Part shown: in pieces, positions 12,178 through 23,254 of the stretch
How the letters are laid out: the number at the start of each line of letters is the position of its first letter
Numbering within the stretch: the first letter of the stretch is position 1
Assembly: GCA_019055375.1 (NCBI GenBank)
Contig: JAHQIW010004567.1
Span: forward strand, 310,001 to 374,000
Direction: 5' to 3'
Source: Parelaphostrongylus tenuis
Taxonomy: Eukaryota; Nematoda; Chromadorea; Rhabditida; Metastrongylidae
Length of the DNA: 64,000 nucleotides
Program-made: the position numbers and the translations under genes
Notes under the pieces: model-generated
Seen by the model: only the letters and a program-made list of their open reading frames with translations
Database searches by the model: none
What the model was told of the DNA's origin: nothing

Positions 12178-12300
12178 AAGAAAGGTGGTCGCAAAGCGGT
12201 GGCCTCGGTAATGTAGTGGTAGCGCGCGCTTCCGGTAAGGCTGAAACACGGGTTCAACTCCCGCCCTGAGGTCGATTTTTTTGTGAACCACTCAATCTTT
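12178..12300 (+). repeat. tRNA-derived SINE, family A
   Basis: Starts GAAAGAAAGGTGG, followed by an A box (TGTAGTGGTAGCGCGCGC) and B box (GGGTTCAACTCCCG), closing with CCTGAGG that can pair with CCTCGG. It lacks a convincing anticodon arm, and related copies at 17.9, 19.0, 21.4 and 47.1 kb show it is a SINE and not a tRNA gene. Confidence 0.65.
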
Positions 12301-12379
12301 TCGAAAGACTACTTTCGTCTCAATAATAAATAGTAGTGGTAGCTGTAGAGCGTTTTTTAAACCTTATTTGTTGAACATT

Positions 12380-13100
12380 GGTAACATATAGATTCAATGA
12401 TATATGAAAATCGAGAAAACTTATCTTGATTAGCTGACGAGGGTAAAGTAGTCCTACTTGTAATTCGGCAGACGTTTCGGCGATCCGCCTTCTTCAGAGC
12501 TTGGGCGTATGTAATATCAGTCTATTCGAATGATTCGAATGGTCTTATTTATATGCTGCCTAGGTCAAGTTAGAAGATCAAACGAAGAAAGGGCGCGAGA
12601 TTACGTGTGATGTGACACAGTCGTCCTTCCGGTTCATTTCGGGGTTTCGGGCGTTTATCCAAAATGCCTCAAGAGTTTTGCGCGTGGATGTTCTTGATTT
12701 CTGCGCTAGGATTGTGACAGTCACATCAAAATCTTTGTTGTTGTGTTTTGTGCCCTATGTAAGCCTAAGGTTTGGTTTTATCTGTTTTAGATTCACTGTC
12801 TAGATGTTCTTTCATGCGGGTGAAAAGTGGTCTACCCATTCCGCCTATATATTCTTTCCTACATGTCTTACATGTTAGCAAATAAATTGTGCCCGATCTC
12901 ATACAATCCCCCTCTTTTCCGTCAGGGCAGATCATAGAGCTTTTGGTGTTGCACAATCGATCATAAAGTCTATTACGGATCAGCTGATGGCGTAGGGTGG
13001 GAGGTGGGATTTCAATAACTACCACGGAATTTTCAAGACCGCATCTTTTTAGGCACTTTTTAACCGCGCTGTTTCTAACAACGTTTAGCACCTAGTCTTG
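12380..13100 (-). mobile_element. Penelope-like element, 5'-truncated copy
   Basis: The minus-strand frame 13091-12765 encodes the PLE C-terminal region: an RHQLIRNRLYDRLC block, a Cys cluster (CPDGKEGDCMRSG, CKTC) and the GIY-YIG-type endonuclease block KEYIGGMGRPLFTRMKEHLD. Downstream is a 3' tail with a hammerhead-like core at 12467-12501 and the shared terminal sequence to about 12400. It is joined head-to-head with the plus-strand copy that starts at about 13101. Confidence 0.85.
12467..12501 (-). ncRNA. PLE hammerhead-like core
   Basis: On the minus strand: AGCT, CTGAAGA, A, GGCG-GAT-CGCC, GAAAC, GTC, TGCC. Core and helix II are intact, but the innermost helix I pair is lost (T opposite T) and another is weak, so activity is doubtful. 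Confidence 0.55.
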
Positions 13101-14196
13101 CCATCGCTTTTATGTATAAGATGGAAGCTCCAGTTCTCCTTCACCGCCCATTGCTCTACTGCCGGTATATAGACGATTGCTTCATTGTCTGTTCCACACA
13201 AGAGGAAGTGGACAAATGTTCTGAAGTCTTGAACGGACAGTCAGAGCATATAAAATTTACGCGAGAAAGTCCAAACGGGAGCTGGCTTCCATTCTTGAAC
13301 ATCCAAATGAATTTTTTGAATAGTGGCTATAGCACAAAATGGTATCGAAAACCAAGTAGCAAAAACATTTTGGTCAATCACCTCTCTCATCCTTCACACA
13401 TGAAAAATCTCTAATTGAAAACATGTTTCGAACGGCTAAAAATGTGTGCACAGGCGAAGAGGAAAGGAACGAATTATTGAACTTGGCACGAAAAATTGCC
13501 ATTTCCAACGGCTACAAAACATTTGCCACTCGCGAATATCCATAAAGTGTAATTAGGTCCCAAAAAAATCACGCTCCACACCTGAATAGAATTCTCTTCA
13601 GACTGCCATTCATATCAATGAAATTAGCAGCGCGGTTAAAAAGTGCCTAAAAAGATGCGGCCTTGAAAATTCCGTGGTACTTATTGCTATCCCACCTCTC
13701 AGCCTACGCCACCAGCTGATCCTTAATGGACTTTACGATCGATTGTGCAGCGCCAAAAACTGTACAATCTGCCTTAATGGAAAGGAGGGGCATTGTATGA
13801 GATCGGGCACAATTTGTTTGGTAACATGTAAGACATGCGGAGAGGAATATCTAGGCAAAACGGATAGACCATTTTTCATTCGCATAAAAGAACATCTAGA
13901 CAGTAAATCTAAAATAGATAAAACCAAACCTTTAGGTTTACATAGGGCACAAAAACACAACAACAACGATTCTGATGTGATTGTCACAATCCCAGCGCAG
14001 GAATCACAACATCCACGCGAAAAACTCTTGAGGCATTTTGGGTAAACGCTAAAAACCCCGAAATGAGCCGGAACGACGAATGCGTTACCATCGCGCGGGA
14101 TCTCGCGCCCTTTCCTCGTTTGATCTTTTAACCTGATCTAGGCAGCATATGAATAATATCCTCCGCATCCAAATAGTCTAATACTATTTACGCCCA

Positions 14197-14231
14197 AGCT
14201 CTGAAGAAGGCGGGTCACCGAAACGTCAGCC
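14197..14231 (+). ncRNA. PLE hammerhead-like core, near-intact
   Basis: AGCT, CTGAAGA, A, GGCG-GGT-CACC, GAAAC, GTC, AGCC. Compared with the 4746 copy, helix II has one C-A mismatch and helix I one A-C mismatch. It lies directly downstream of a PLE endonuclease frame, which ties the ribozyme family to PLEs. Confidence 0.6.
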
Positions 14232-14236
14232 AAATT

Positions 14237-14473
14237 CACCTGTATCACTTGTCGTCCCGTTGATCGTCGAGTGACTTGAGCGGGTACCAGCAACACCTCC
14301 ATTTTTCCCTATCGCGTGCAAGAGTAGCCCAGTGGGTCCTCCTCGCTCTAGGGATTCGCTGAGCATCATATCTTTCTTCTATCGCTTTCGTGAAAAATTC
14401 GGACCAACGGGTCGGTGGTCTTCCTGTAGAGCGCTGATGCAAAAATGCCAAAAACGGTAAGAAATAGTTGCCT
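14237..14473 (-). mobile_element. RTE 3' fragment nested in the PLE tail
   Basis: The minus-strand frame 14451-14245 carries GRPPTRWSEFFTKAIEERYDA and RRTHWATLARDREKW, the extreme C terminus of an RTE protein, followed by its 3' end. The PLE sequence CAGCC(A/G)AATT occurs on both sides (14227-14236 and 14474-14483), reading as a 10-bp target-site duplication. The RTE insertion therefore postdates the PLE. Confidence 0.8.
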
Positions 14474-14649
14474 CAGCCGAATTACTACGACTAATTTACC
14501 AACCTCGCATCAGCTAATCAAGATTTTTCTCGAATTTCATATACCGATTAATTATGCCGAGGTTTATAGAAAGCCGAACTTTTGAGTTGTTGCTATATGT
14601 ACCCCACAGATTTATGTCGATTTTATCTAAAAGCATTCAGATTATCACT

Positions 14650-14930
14650 TAGGGTCATGTTAACCCTTTGCGGATGGTGAGGATCGTCTTCGACCTCCAA
14701 CTTTTCAGTGGCTTTTTTTCGTTTGGCAGAGCTTTTTCCCTAGATTCTTAGTAGTCATTCGAAAGCTCAAATCCGGAGATTTCGGCCCTGTTTTTTTTTT
14801 AAAGTCCTGTTAAATATGTTATAGTAGCAAAAATACAATAGTGTTTCACAATCGGAGGTCTTTGTTTACTCGACAAGGGACTGAGGATCGTCTTCTATCA
14901 AACTATACCTGTATCATTCTGTAGCGCTCC
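14650..14930. other. Unassigned DNA, possible old repeat
   Basis: Contains TTAACCCTTTGCGGATGG and CTTAGTAGTCATTCGAAAGC stretches that resemble parts of the repeat pair at 9.8 and 15.7 kb. No gene. Confidence 0.3.
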
Positions 14931-14934
14931 CTAA

Positions 14935-15172
14935 GCGCATGTGGCGCAGTGGCTTGAGCTGCTCTGCATCACACACAAGATCGATGGTTCGACCTCGTGC
15001 CCAGGCCTCACTAAGCCATCCATCCCTCCGCTGTCGGTAAAGTGGTATCGGGGACGACTGGTCGCAGACTTCTCTAGGAGGATAAGCAGCACTGACTCGG
15101 TTCAGCGTTAGGCCACCGCGAGTCATTGTAGAGGCCGGACATGCATACAATCATTTCAAACGAAGTTTAACA
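14935..15172 (+). repeat. tRNA-derived SINE, family B
   Basis: Starts GCGCATGTGGCGCAGTGG (A box), then a B box GATGGTTCGACCTCG, then the family body (GGAGGATAAGCAGCACTGAC, GGCCACCGCGAGTCA) to CGAAGTTTAAC. It is the best-preserved plus-strand copy for defining the head. Confidence 0.8.
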
Positions 15173-15654
15173 GTGATATACCAAAAAAATTGCCAGTTTT
15201 TATGGACATGTGAAAATGCGTGATGCAAGTCGGTTGCTGTATTTTTATAAGTGTACTTTTATTAGTGTTGACATAAGCGGCTAAAACTACTTCTAAATAA
15301 CCCTCCATCACTTGTTGCGTGAATCCCATGACTTTCTCCATTCGCAGTAAATCGACAGATCAACAAATTCTTTATCTGACCGCTTTTTTAGAGGTAATAA
15401 TATGTTATAACTATATGTCAGTAATGTTGGGTGGTATGCAAAATTTTTAATCTCTGACGAGAGTTGAACTGGCGTTTCACCTTTTACTGGGCGTGTGCTA
15501 ACCACACTGCAATACTGGGACTTCTGCTTTGCTATCACTCCATCTGCGATATAAAGTATCGGTTCTGTCAGCATCAGCCGTCAAGCTCGCAAGAAGTTCA
15601 GTGTTGGTAGTTCTCCTTTCGAAAATGAACGTTTCCGCTATAATACCATCTTAG

Positions 15655-15975
15655 GAGCCGTCCGTGGGATAGGTTAACCCTTAGGGACGGTATTTGATCG
15701 ATCGCAGAGCGTAACTCGCAAGAGCCGCATGATTTTCGTTTGTCAATCATTTTCTTCCATTTGTAAAGTAGAACCTTAGGTTTTTTGTGTTATTCTGGCG
15801 CTCCATGATTTCGTCTACATGGTCATATTTTCTTCGTGCATATATAACTTTTCTCTATAAAAATTTTGAAGGTGAAACGAAACTTCTTTTCGCTGTTACA
15901 ACGTTATGTAATAACCCCTTAAAAACGGATCAAATCATCGAAACTCTCGAGGTTCGGGCTATCAAATGACTACTA
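15655..15975. repeat. Dispersed repeat, copy 2 of 2
   Basis: Partner of 9765-10115 (see that entry). No coding capacity is supported. The surrounding 15175-16700 otherwise shows only unassigned AT-rich DNA. Confidence 0.35.
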
Positions 15976-16702
15976 AGAGTGTGGCAAAGAGACATATACA
16001 AGCCCCAGTCGAGCAAGCAAGGCAATTTAAGAGTAGAATATAATCTTATTTTCGTCTTCCCTAAATAAGTACGCTACCGATTTTCCGACTCTGTAGCCGT
16101 GGGTGTCATGCCTTTATCGGGCGGATTGGACTAAGACTAGTTGAGAAATTGTAACGATTTACTCACTACTATATATTTGTGATGATTTATACATACGTGC
16201 AAAAATCTTAAGCTAATCTTATTCTTCATACAGGAGCGAATAAGTTTTGTCATGTGAATTTTTGTCGTTTTTTTTTTCTTCGGAGAGCCATCTATTTGTC
16301 AAAAAGTAGTCGAAATCTACACGTTGACTTCTCAAATGAGCAGTCACTTGCTTTATGTTGACATGTGAGGATTTCTTAGTTACTCTTATTATTCTTTCTC
16401 TTTCTTGTTTTTCTTTCAGCCGCTGTCTTATTATTCTGTTGTTCTTATTGTTTTTTTTTCAAATCAATTCATTGTTATAAACCGTAGTGACCGACTCATA
16501 TATAAAAGGATTCTGGACAAAATCTAGAGAGAGCATTGGCACAAGGTTGAACAAAGTCTATTATTGTTTTTTTTCTGTGAGATAGGATCTGTCGGTTTGA
16601 TAGCACCTCTTATTTTTTCGATTATTTTTTTCATTTCTTCTATATGCCTACCATCTGAAGATGGCAGCATAACATGAGGATTCTTTTCGATAGAATCAAA
16701 AC

Positions 16703-16977
16703 AAGCTCTTGGAATTTTTCATTTGCTGAAGGATGCGCCATACATTCGACTTCATCAAGAATCGTTAGAGGTGACTGAATGAATGCCTGGCCTTTGGAAT
16801 GACTCGCTATAACCTATCTGTGTACCAGGTCAGTGCTGCTATCCTCCCACACAACCCTGGTAGTTATTCATCGATCCCGGAGGGATGGAAGGCTCCGGTG
16901 AGCGTCAGCCTCAGGATCGAACCATTGACCTTCTGAGTGTCGCAAGGCACCTCTAACCATTGCATCACGCGCGTCCC
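16703..16977 (-). repeat. tRNA-derived SINE, family B
   Basis: Plus-strand reading gives the tail (GAAGGATGCGCCATACATTCGA), the body, then the reverse of the tRNA-like head (CTCTAACCATTGCATCACGCGCG) at 16950-16977. Slightly more diverged than the 24.4 kb copy. Confidence 0.78.
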
Positions 16978-17223
16978 TGATATGAAACTATTGCATTACA
17001 ATATGAGATGGACATTTCTTGAAACACTTTCGTGCCAAAAATCGAATTGTTGGGCGCCTCATAGTCGCGGCTAATCATTCGGCGACCCCAATCGTTAGGG
17101 TGTTTATCGCAAAACGCTCTGTTCGTGCCCAAAAAGTTCTCTAGTGCTTGGCATGTTTGCGGTCGTAAAGATTTCTAGATGTTTTTTCTTTTTTTCTATT
17201 GGAGAGGAAAAATATTTTAAACG

Positions 17224-17293
17224 TCTTTTCATTATCATTTGAGCCAGCTTGTCTGACAAGAAACTGACAGTTGGCTCAAATAATAATGAAAGG
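17224..17293. repeat. Near-perfect 70-nt hairpin
   Basis: The left arm CTTTTCATTATCATTTGAGC and following is matched by the reverse complement in the right arm, which ends TTGGCTCAAATAATAATG; about 25 of 28 positions pair around a short loop. A related right-arm sequence occurs near 19503-19520. It could be a small foldback element or a hairpin RNA; no function is shown. Confidence 0.55.
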
Positions 17294-17609
17294 ATCTATT
17301 CAAATTTGAGTGGTCTTAATAAAGCATTCGAAACAAAGGTATGATTTAAAACGTCTATTATTTGGTTTCTAAGGGCCAGTAATTTCTCATTTATTTATAA
17401 TTTTTTCATGCGATTTACTTAGCACAGGTATTCCAGTGTTCAATACATACCTTTAAATGGTAGCTGCTTTTACCTGTGTAAGCAGTTTATCTTTCGTCCA
17501 ATGACTCTTTCTGTCTGAACTAATTTCGTAGCCACATACTATAATGTTATAAAATTGCACGCTATGTTTTTTTCATGGCAAAATAATTCCACAAAATTGT
17601 TCTACATTG

Positions 17610-17705
17610 GCAATATATCCAGTGATGTGGAGTGATGTAACAAATTTTGCGTCAGGCGGGACTTTTGGCCCGCATCTCACTCTATCCGAGAGCGTGTAAA
17701 CCTAT
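17610..17705 (-). repeat. SINE family A copy, 5'-truncated
   Basis: The reverse complement carries GGATAGAGTGAGATGCGGG and the CATCACTCCACATCACTGG tail, matching 17885-18030. The two copies lie in inverted orientation about 180 bp apart. Confidence 0.65.
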
Positions 17706-17884
17706 AACATCATACCACAGCCAAAAGCGGTTAAATAGAAGAATTTCATTCGATCATCCAATACCCCAGTATCTGTCAGCTTGACTGGGTTCAATGTCGA
17801 TACCGACTATCTGAACCAGAACCGCTGAAGGTTGGTTGCTGACAGAGAGATGCGTTGTAGCGTAGAAAGAATGGTGGGTAAAAC

Positions 17885-18030
17885 GTGTGTTAGTAGTGCA
17901 ACGGATTAGAGCACGCGCTCCTGGATAGAGTGAGATGCGGGTTCTAGTCCCGTCTGATGTGAATGTTTTGCACATCACTCTACATCACTGGGTATATCTG
18001 TGACATAATCACACTGCTAAGAGTGGTCAA
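17885..18030 (+). repeat. SINE family A copy
   Basis: A tRNA-like head (GCAACGGATTAGAGCACGCG, B box CGGGTTCTAGTCCCG) is followed by the family tail TTGCACATCACTCTACATCA and CACTGCTAAGAGTGGTC. Confidence 0.7.
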
Positions 18031-18039
18031 ATGAAAAAA

Positions 18040-18960
18040 AAATTCTATTCGTTCTACAGCAGTTGTAATTGCAACAATCATTAGTTGCAATTGTCTGAGC
18101 TGAACGATTTAGCTCTGTTGGTTCGTACTTCATATTCAATGGGAGCATTTCTAATCTGGTTTCCAGTAGAATTTCCTGGTATTTGAACGCATCTATCTGT
18201 ATTGCCTAGTTGAGACGTTCAAATGTCTTGGTTACTCATGACTTTCACTGCATGTTCATGTTTTCTCTTCCTTTAGGAGGAGGATCCAGTGTTGGGCTTT
18301 CGTTGGTCGAGAGGTGACACGTTCATAAAGAGGTTCGTAGGAGTTTTTCTCATAGGCTTTCTGTTTTCCGAAGTTTTCGCGATTTTTTTTTCAATATGAG
18401 AGAATATAGTATTCAACTTAGTTCTCACTATAGGTGCGTAGGATACAGGTATTTAATGATTTCGTAAATTTGGACTTCTGTCTTCAGGAATCAATCTTCA
18501 TATCTAGGAAAAGCGGTATATTAATAGTTTGGTTTCTTTCTAAGATATATAGATAGATACGTGAAGTCAGTACCAATGATAACTTAGAAGAAGTAAAACT
18601 TTCGCAAGCAGGCACGGATTGATTGAGGTGATCTCTTTCGGTAACATTTTGTGATGGGAAAACAGTCGAATTTAAGTCTCAGTCTAATAAATGTGAAACC
18701 TGAATTTTTGCCTTTTTCCGCCTTAGGCTATTCCTTTTTTATTTATTCCTACATTTAAAATTAAAATGTCGTCAAATAAAACGTGAATTATTTTCCATAG
18801 AAAGGTTCGCTTTATGAATAAGTTTGAATGGATGGTAATACCGATTTAAGTAGGAAGAGAAAGATTCATAATTGGAAATTTTGGAAAATTGTGTCGAAGT
18901 TGATTATTATCATGATGGATTGCTAAGCATACGCGACTGAACTATTAATAGTTTATATCA
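18040..18960. other. Unassigned DNA
   Basis: No gene, RNA or shared repeat recognised. Confidence 0.4.
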
Positions 18961-18965
18961 AAGAA

Positions 18966-19100
18966 AGAGTGGTATCAGAATGGTATCATTCTCGATGGTG
19001 TAGTGGTAGCCCTCGCCCGTAATATGGCTTTAGCGTGAGTTCAGCTCTCGCTCGCTGCTTAATTTTTTGGCATACCCAACATTCTTGGACTAACAGTCCA
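18966..19100 (+). repeat. SINE family A copy
   Basis: GAAAGAGTGGTATCAGAATGG is followed by an A box (TGTAGTGGTAGCC) and a degraded B box (GAGTTCAGCTCTCG). Diverged from the 47.1 kb copy. Confidence 0.6.
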
Positions 19101-19109
19101 CTGTCAGCT

Positions 19110-19690
19110 TATCAATACGTAATTATATTGGTCGCACATGTCGAAGGTGAACGAAAGTTGCTATTGGAATGCGCTTTGAAGTCTTCAGATGCATTAGCTT
19201 AGGTGGTCCCATGTGCGACATCGTTAGGTGGGGTTTTTCTACATTATGCCGTCTGTTTCGAGTGCTTTCCTAATATTTCAAAATACCAGTTAAGACCAAT
19301 CGAATGTACAACACTGCCGATCTAGTGATTTTTTACTTGACGTCAATTTTGTAAATCGTCCGTCGTTACTGACTCTAAGTAGGAGGACTGGAGCACCCCG
19401 AGAGGATTGGTTAAAGACGAAGGGCCTACCCGACCGACAGGCTACCGAAAGATGTGTATCGAAAGATGGGCTGTGCAACAGTCCATTGACGGACCACATG
19501 ACATGTTGGCTCAAATAATAAATATGAGATGTTTTCTACTTTGTAACGAGATTCCGCCAGATTGGCGACAACTCTTCCTTTAACGTTTGACAAACCACAT
19601 AGGAAGATCATTCATCTACTACACACATTTTCTTTCAGTTCACATTCATCTTCTTATCGATTTTCTTGTGAAAAGTGGAGTGCTTCTTGC
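19110..19690. other. Unassigned DNA
   Basis: No gene recognised. TTGGCTCAAATAATAA near 19505 resembles one arm of the 17.2 kb hairpin. Confidence 0.35.
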
Positions 19691-19704
19691 CTGTTGAATT
19701 ATTG

Positions 19705-19928
19705 CAACAATTCAAAAGTTCGACTTTCTATAAACCTCGGCATAATCAATTGATATATGAAAATGGAGAAAACTTATCTTGATTAGCTGACGCGAGGTTG
19801 ATAAAACAGTTGTAGAAATTCGGCTGACGTTTTCGGCGACCCGCCTTCTTCAGAGCCTGGACGTATATAGTATTAGTCTATTTGAATGATCATTCAAAGT
19901 CGCCGAAACGTCAGCCGAATTTCTACAA
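19705..19928. mobile_element. PLE terminal insert, head-to-head, with target-site duplication
   Basis: A minus-strand PLE terminal unit is followed by a truncated plus-strand piece (GTCGCCGAAACGTCAGCC at 19899-19916). The two meet at the perfect 18-nt palindrome TTTGAATGATCATTCAAA (19881-19898). The insert is bounded by an exact 14-bp direct repeat CTGTTGAATTATTG at 19691-19704 and 19929-19942. No coding sequence. Confidence 0.75.
19822..19857 (-). ncRNA. PLE hammerhead-like core with one extra A
   Basis: On the minus strand: GGCT, CTGAAGA, A, GGCG-GGT-CGCC, GAAAAC, GTC, AGCC. It is identical to the 4746 copy except that GAAA has gained an A, which probably impairs cleavage. Confidence 0.6.
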
Positions 19929-19944
19929 CTGTTGAATTATTGTT

Positions 19945-21235
19945 CGTTTTACCTTTTTTCATCTGTACCAATTTTCATAGTATTTTAGTGAGGAAACAGC
20001 CTCATTCGAGTAACATAAGTGACTGATTTCAAAGTGCTTGGACAACTTTCCTCAATAACGTCCGTCAGTCATGCATTTCAGTTTGGTTGTAAATGTGACT
20101 TAGAAGGAATATATTGGGACATACATCTCAATTGGTCTGGTTTGATAAAATGGTTTGATCTCAATTGAAGATCTGTTTTAGAGAGACACTTCAGGTCAAA
20201 GTATCCATTTGATTTTGGTAGGTTCCTTACTTCATAAATCTCCATGTCAATACGTTCTGCCGCTTTTTAATAATTTGTGTCGTTAGTTTTCGCTTCTTTA
20301 TGATTAACATTGTAATTACTCGAAGTTACATCTTGGCAGCATATCTTAAGCCTTTCATAGGATCTAATATGGCACCTCAAGTGCTTGACCCATATTTTGA
20401 CTTCTTCGTGTCAAACCCCATCAATAGCACGTGCTTTTTGGTTCAGCCTAGCCCCTACATAGAAGAGTCGTCACCGACCGTTTAAACTGCGCGTAAAGTG
20501 ATAGATCACTTCACACTTCAGCAATTTGCAGTCGATCGCTCATGGCTGTTAAAAAGTAATACTTTCTTATTTAACTGTTTCTCAAGACCTCATTTGAAAT
20601 TTTAATACATCATGATAGGATATTTACAGATTGTGTTAAAATTTTGAGCAGGTTTTCAAAAACACTCGAATAAGAAGATATTGGAAGTTAGTTGAGTTAA
20701 TTAGCTGGAGTGCTTCCGTTCATTCAAATTTATTCAGTTATATAAAGAAATAAGCTCATTCGTAGATCCTCAATCCTCTGTGGTTTTCACAACACCCTTA
20801 GCTTTTTCCTCAGTCACAGCACACTTCTTCAGTGGTATAGTAGATATCAGCTGTTTATCTGGTGACTTCATCAAGTATAAGGAAACCTATTCTTAAATAC
20901 CTCGTTTCGACTAACTATCTTCCGTTTATATCGCACTCAGGAAATATTTATGAAATTATTTAGCATATCTACCGACTACAGAGTCATGTGCAAGTGATAC
21001 TTGCAAATTTGTAAACATTATAGAATGATTAGTAACAAGTATGGGTATCGGTGCTATTGAACACACCTTTTCCGTCGACTTTTTTCCACATTGATATTTG
21101 CATGTATGGCACCTATGCATCCGGAAGACTGGCTTTCTAGAGATTCCGCCATTTATAAATGGCGACCTCACCAGTATAAAAATGTACATGTATAACTCAG
21201 GGTTTTATCTTGCTTGACCGACGTGAGGCCGGTTG
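19945..21235. other. Unassigned DNA
   Basis: No recognisable gene, RNA or shared repeat. Confidence 0.4.
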
Positions 21236-21281
21236 CAATAGTAATAGTAGCAGTATTAGTAGTAGTAGTTGCAGTTCGATG

Positions 21282-21316
21282 GTTGGCGTTTCGGCGACTT
21301 TGCCTTCTTGAGAGCT
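21282..21316 (-). ncRNA. Degenerate PLE hammerhead relic
   Basis: The minus strand reads AGCT, CTCAAGA, ...GTCGCC, GAAAC, GCC. The invariant CTGA is CTCA and the cleavage triplet is lost. It is a relic of a PLE terminus. Confidence 0.4.
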
Positions 21317-21354
21317 TGAACGTATGCCGTTCTACACTATTCGTTTAACTGAAG

Positions 21355-21510
21355 AAAAAGTGGTATAAAAGTGGTGATGGTAAACGCGCCACCCCAGTAC
21401 TGATGAAATACGGGTTCAGCTCTCGCGTAGGGTTGAATGTTATGCATAAAACTCAGCATTCTTAGATGTATTATTAGGAATCATAACACTGCTAAGAAGC
21501 AGTAAGACAG
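21355..21510 (+). repeat. SINE family A copy
   Basis: GAAAAAGTGGTATAAAAGTGG start, B-box-like CGGGTTCAGCTCTCG, and the tail (AATGTTATGCATAAAACTCA, AACACTGCTAAGAAG). It directly follows the hammerhead relic at 21.3 kb. Confidence 0.65.
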
Positions 21511-21514
21511 AATT

Positions 21515-22745
21515 ATTGTAGAATTAACATTGCATAATTCGACCGATTATCGATACACTTGAACCTGCCCCTGTTTCCAGATCAGATCGGAAGATCAAAT
21601 CGAGCAAAGGCGCCATGATTTTTATGATAGTGGCGCATTCACCCTTTCGGTTCGATGTCTATACGTCTCTCATCCGTTGTCAAATATGTAACTTACTTCA
21701 GTTACACACTATAAACGTGTGTGTTGGTTGCAAGTGCTTAAGCTTTTGACTTCCCACTGATTTGATCTCCGAATTCAATCCATCATAGCTTTTCGTGTTT
21801 ACTATCGGCTGTACATTGAATTGTTTATATGCTTATCGATGTACTACACGACAATTGTCTTTGTGGCGTCATCTGCTCATCAGGAAGCTGGTCCGTTGTG
21901 TCGAGTGCCATGTGCTTTTCCTACGGACAGTAGCTGGCTGGAACGTCAAGGTTGACCGGCTTCTCCTACTACGAACAGTAGATGGTTGGAACGAGCCTGA
22001 CTGGGTTTGATCTCTTAACAAGTTCTCATCTATAGCACATTGGTTGCGAGGCCTGGTTCTGCCCATCGGTCATATGGGCCACATCATGCTTTTCTCGCAT
22101 TCAATCTGATTCCTCGATTCCATATACTACGAGGGTCGTCGCATTTGTATGCAGATTTAGCTGATTCTTGGGGATTTTTCGTCGTTCTTGTGGATGTCAT
22201 TGATTACTGGTTGATTTTATTTATTTTGCTCTCCTACATTAGCAATGATAGGGGCGTTTCAGTGTTGGGCCGCAGAGTCGCAAGATTTCGCGGGTTAAGG
22301 AAAGGAGGCTATTTTGAAGCAAGTGTGATGCCGATTTCTGCATTTTTAGGGATGAAGGGGAAGAGGAGTTGATGGCCCAAGGTCAGTCGAAGGAGGGTCT
22401 TGCGCATAAGAACTGCATCTTTACAACTACGCTTTTGTCGACTCATAAATTGTCGCATCGGTTACAAAAAGAACATTCAATAACTTCACGAATCAGTACT
22501 TCGTATGATTTAGCGAGAATCGTTATATAACATAGCGATGATAAGATCCATTCAGAAATACTAAAGAGAGCTTGTTTATCGAAAGGTCATCATTTTCTGT
22601 TTCTCCTTTCCCTTGATTGAACTTCCTTTTTCTCATAGATTATTTGTCGACGTGATGGATGTTTCGCTAACTTCACTGCTTCAGCACCTTAGAAAAAGTT
22701 GTTTCCCTCTAGGTCGTAGTAAAACTTTCCGTCAATTATGTCTGG
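21515..22745. other. Unassigned DNA
   Basis: A 110-codon frame at 22040-22372 has no recognisable domain and no exon signals; no other gene evidence. Confidence 0.4.
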
Positions 22746-22749
22746 TAAT

Positions 22750-22930
22750 AAATCGGAAGTTCGACTCTCACTAAACCTCGGCGTGAAGAATCAAAGTTGC
22801 CTTAGAAACCATAGTTTTTTAAAGCTTGTACGAGGTTCGTATATCATCTTTGAAGACAATGACTGACGTTTCGGCAATGTCAACATCCTCAGAGCGTAGA
22901 CGTACGAAAACTTATCACGTCTACTCATAC
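22750..22930 (-). mobile_element. PLE terminal remnant
   Basis: Contains the reverse of the element end (TAAACCTCGGCGTGAAG near 22773) and a minus-strand hammerhead-like core at 22862-22896 with CTGAGGA, a distorted helix II, GCCGAAACGTC and AGTC. No coding sequence is attached. Confidence 0.5.
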
Positions 22931-22999
22931 AGCTAATCCAGTATCTGATGAGACCGCATATGGTGCAGTTGTTAAAAGAGTTTTGAAACATACACGTTA

Positions 23000-23250
23000 T
23001 CGATCAATCCTATGGTGGATTGTACGGTCCCGCGTAAGGCTTACAGAACCCTGTCATGCCTACGAAGTTGATGATTTGGTACGCGACTTGTTTAGGAAGA
23101 TAGCAGCACTGAATTGATATCGGTATGCCAGCGTGAGTCGTTGTAAGAGGCAGCTATCCATTAAAAATAACCTCAAACTATTGTAAATGCAGATGAAATC
23201 ACGGCACATCCCTCAAAGCTTGATATTGACCAGCGCTAAGAGCTTTATTC
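23000..23250 (+). repeat. SINE family B copy, head decayed
   Basis: Carries the body (GAAGATAGCAGCACTGA, GCCAGCGTGAGTCGTTGTA, CGGCACATCCCTC) and the tail GCGCTAAGAGCTTTATTC, but the tRNA-like head is partly lost. Confidence 0.7.
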
Positions 23251-23254
23251 TTTT

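Larger units (their letters stand above)
13101..14600 (+). mobile_element. Penelope-like element, 5'-truncated copy with RT end and GIY-YIG domain
   Basis: Frame 13112-13414 encodes the RT palm with CRYIDDCFIVCST (catalytic YIDD) and a WYRKPSSKNILVNHLSHPS block, continuing after a frameshift to about 13540. Frame 13674-14045 encodes the Cys-rich linker and the GIY-YIG-type block EEYLGKTDRPFFIRIKEHLD, ending REKLLRHFG. The 3' tail holds a hammerhead-like core at 14197-14231 and the shared terminus to about 14600. The tail is interrupted by an RTE fragment. The N-terminal RT half is absent. Confidence 0.87.

Noticed and set aside
12203..12275. Possible tRNA gene
   Set aside because: A and B boxes are present but there is no sound anticodon arm, and related copies with a common tail exist, so it is a SINE.
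22040..22372. 110-codon frame with a hydrophobic stretch
   Set aside because: No acceptor-donor pattern, no recognised domain, no neighbouring exons.
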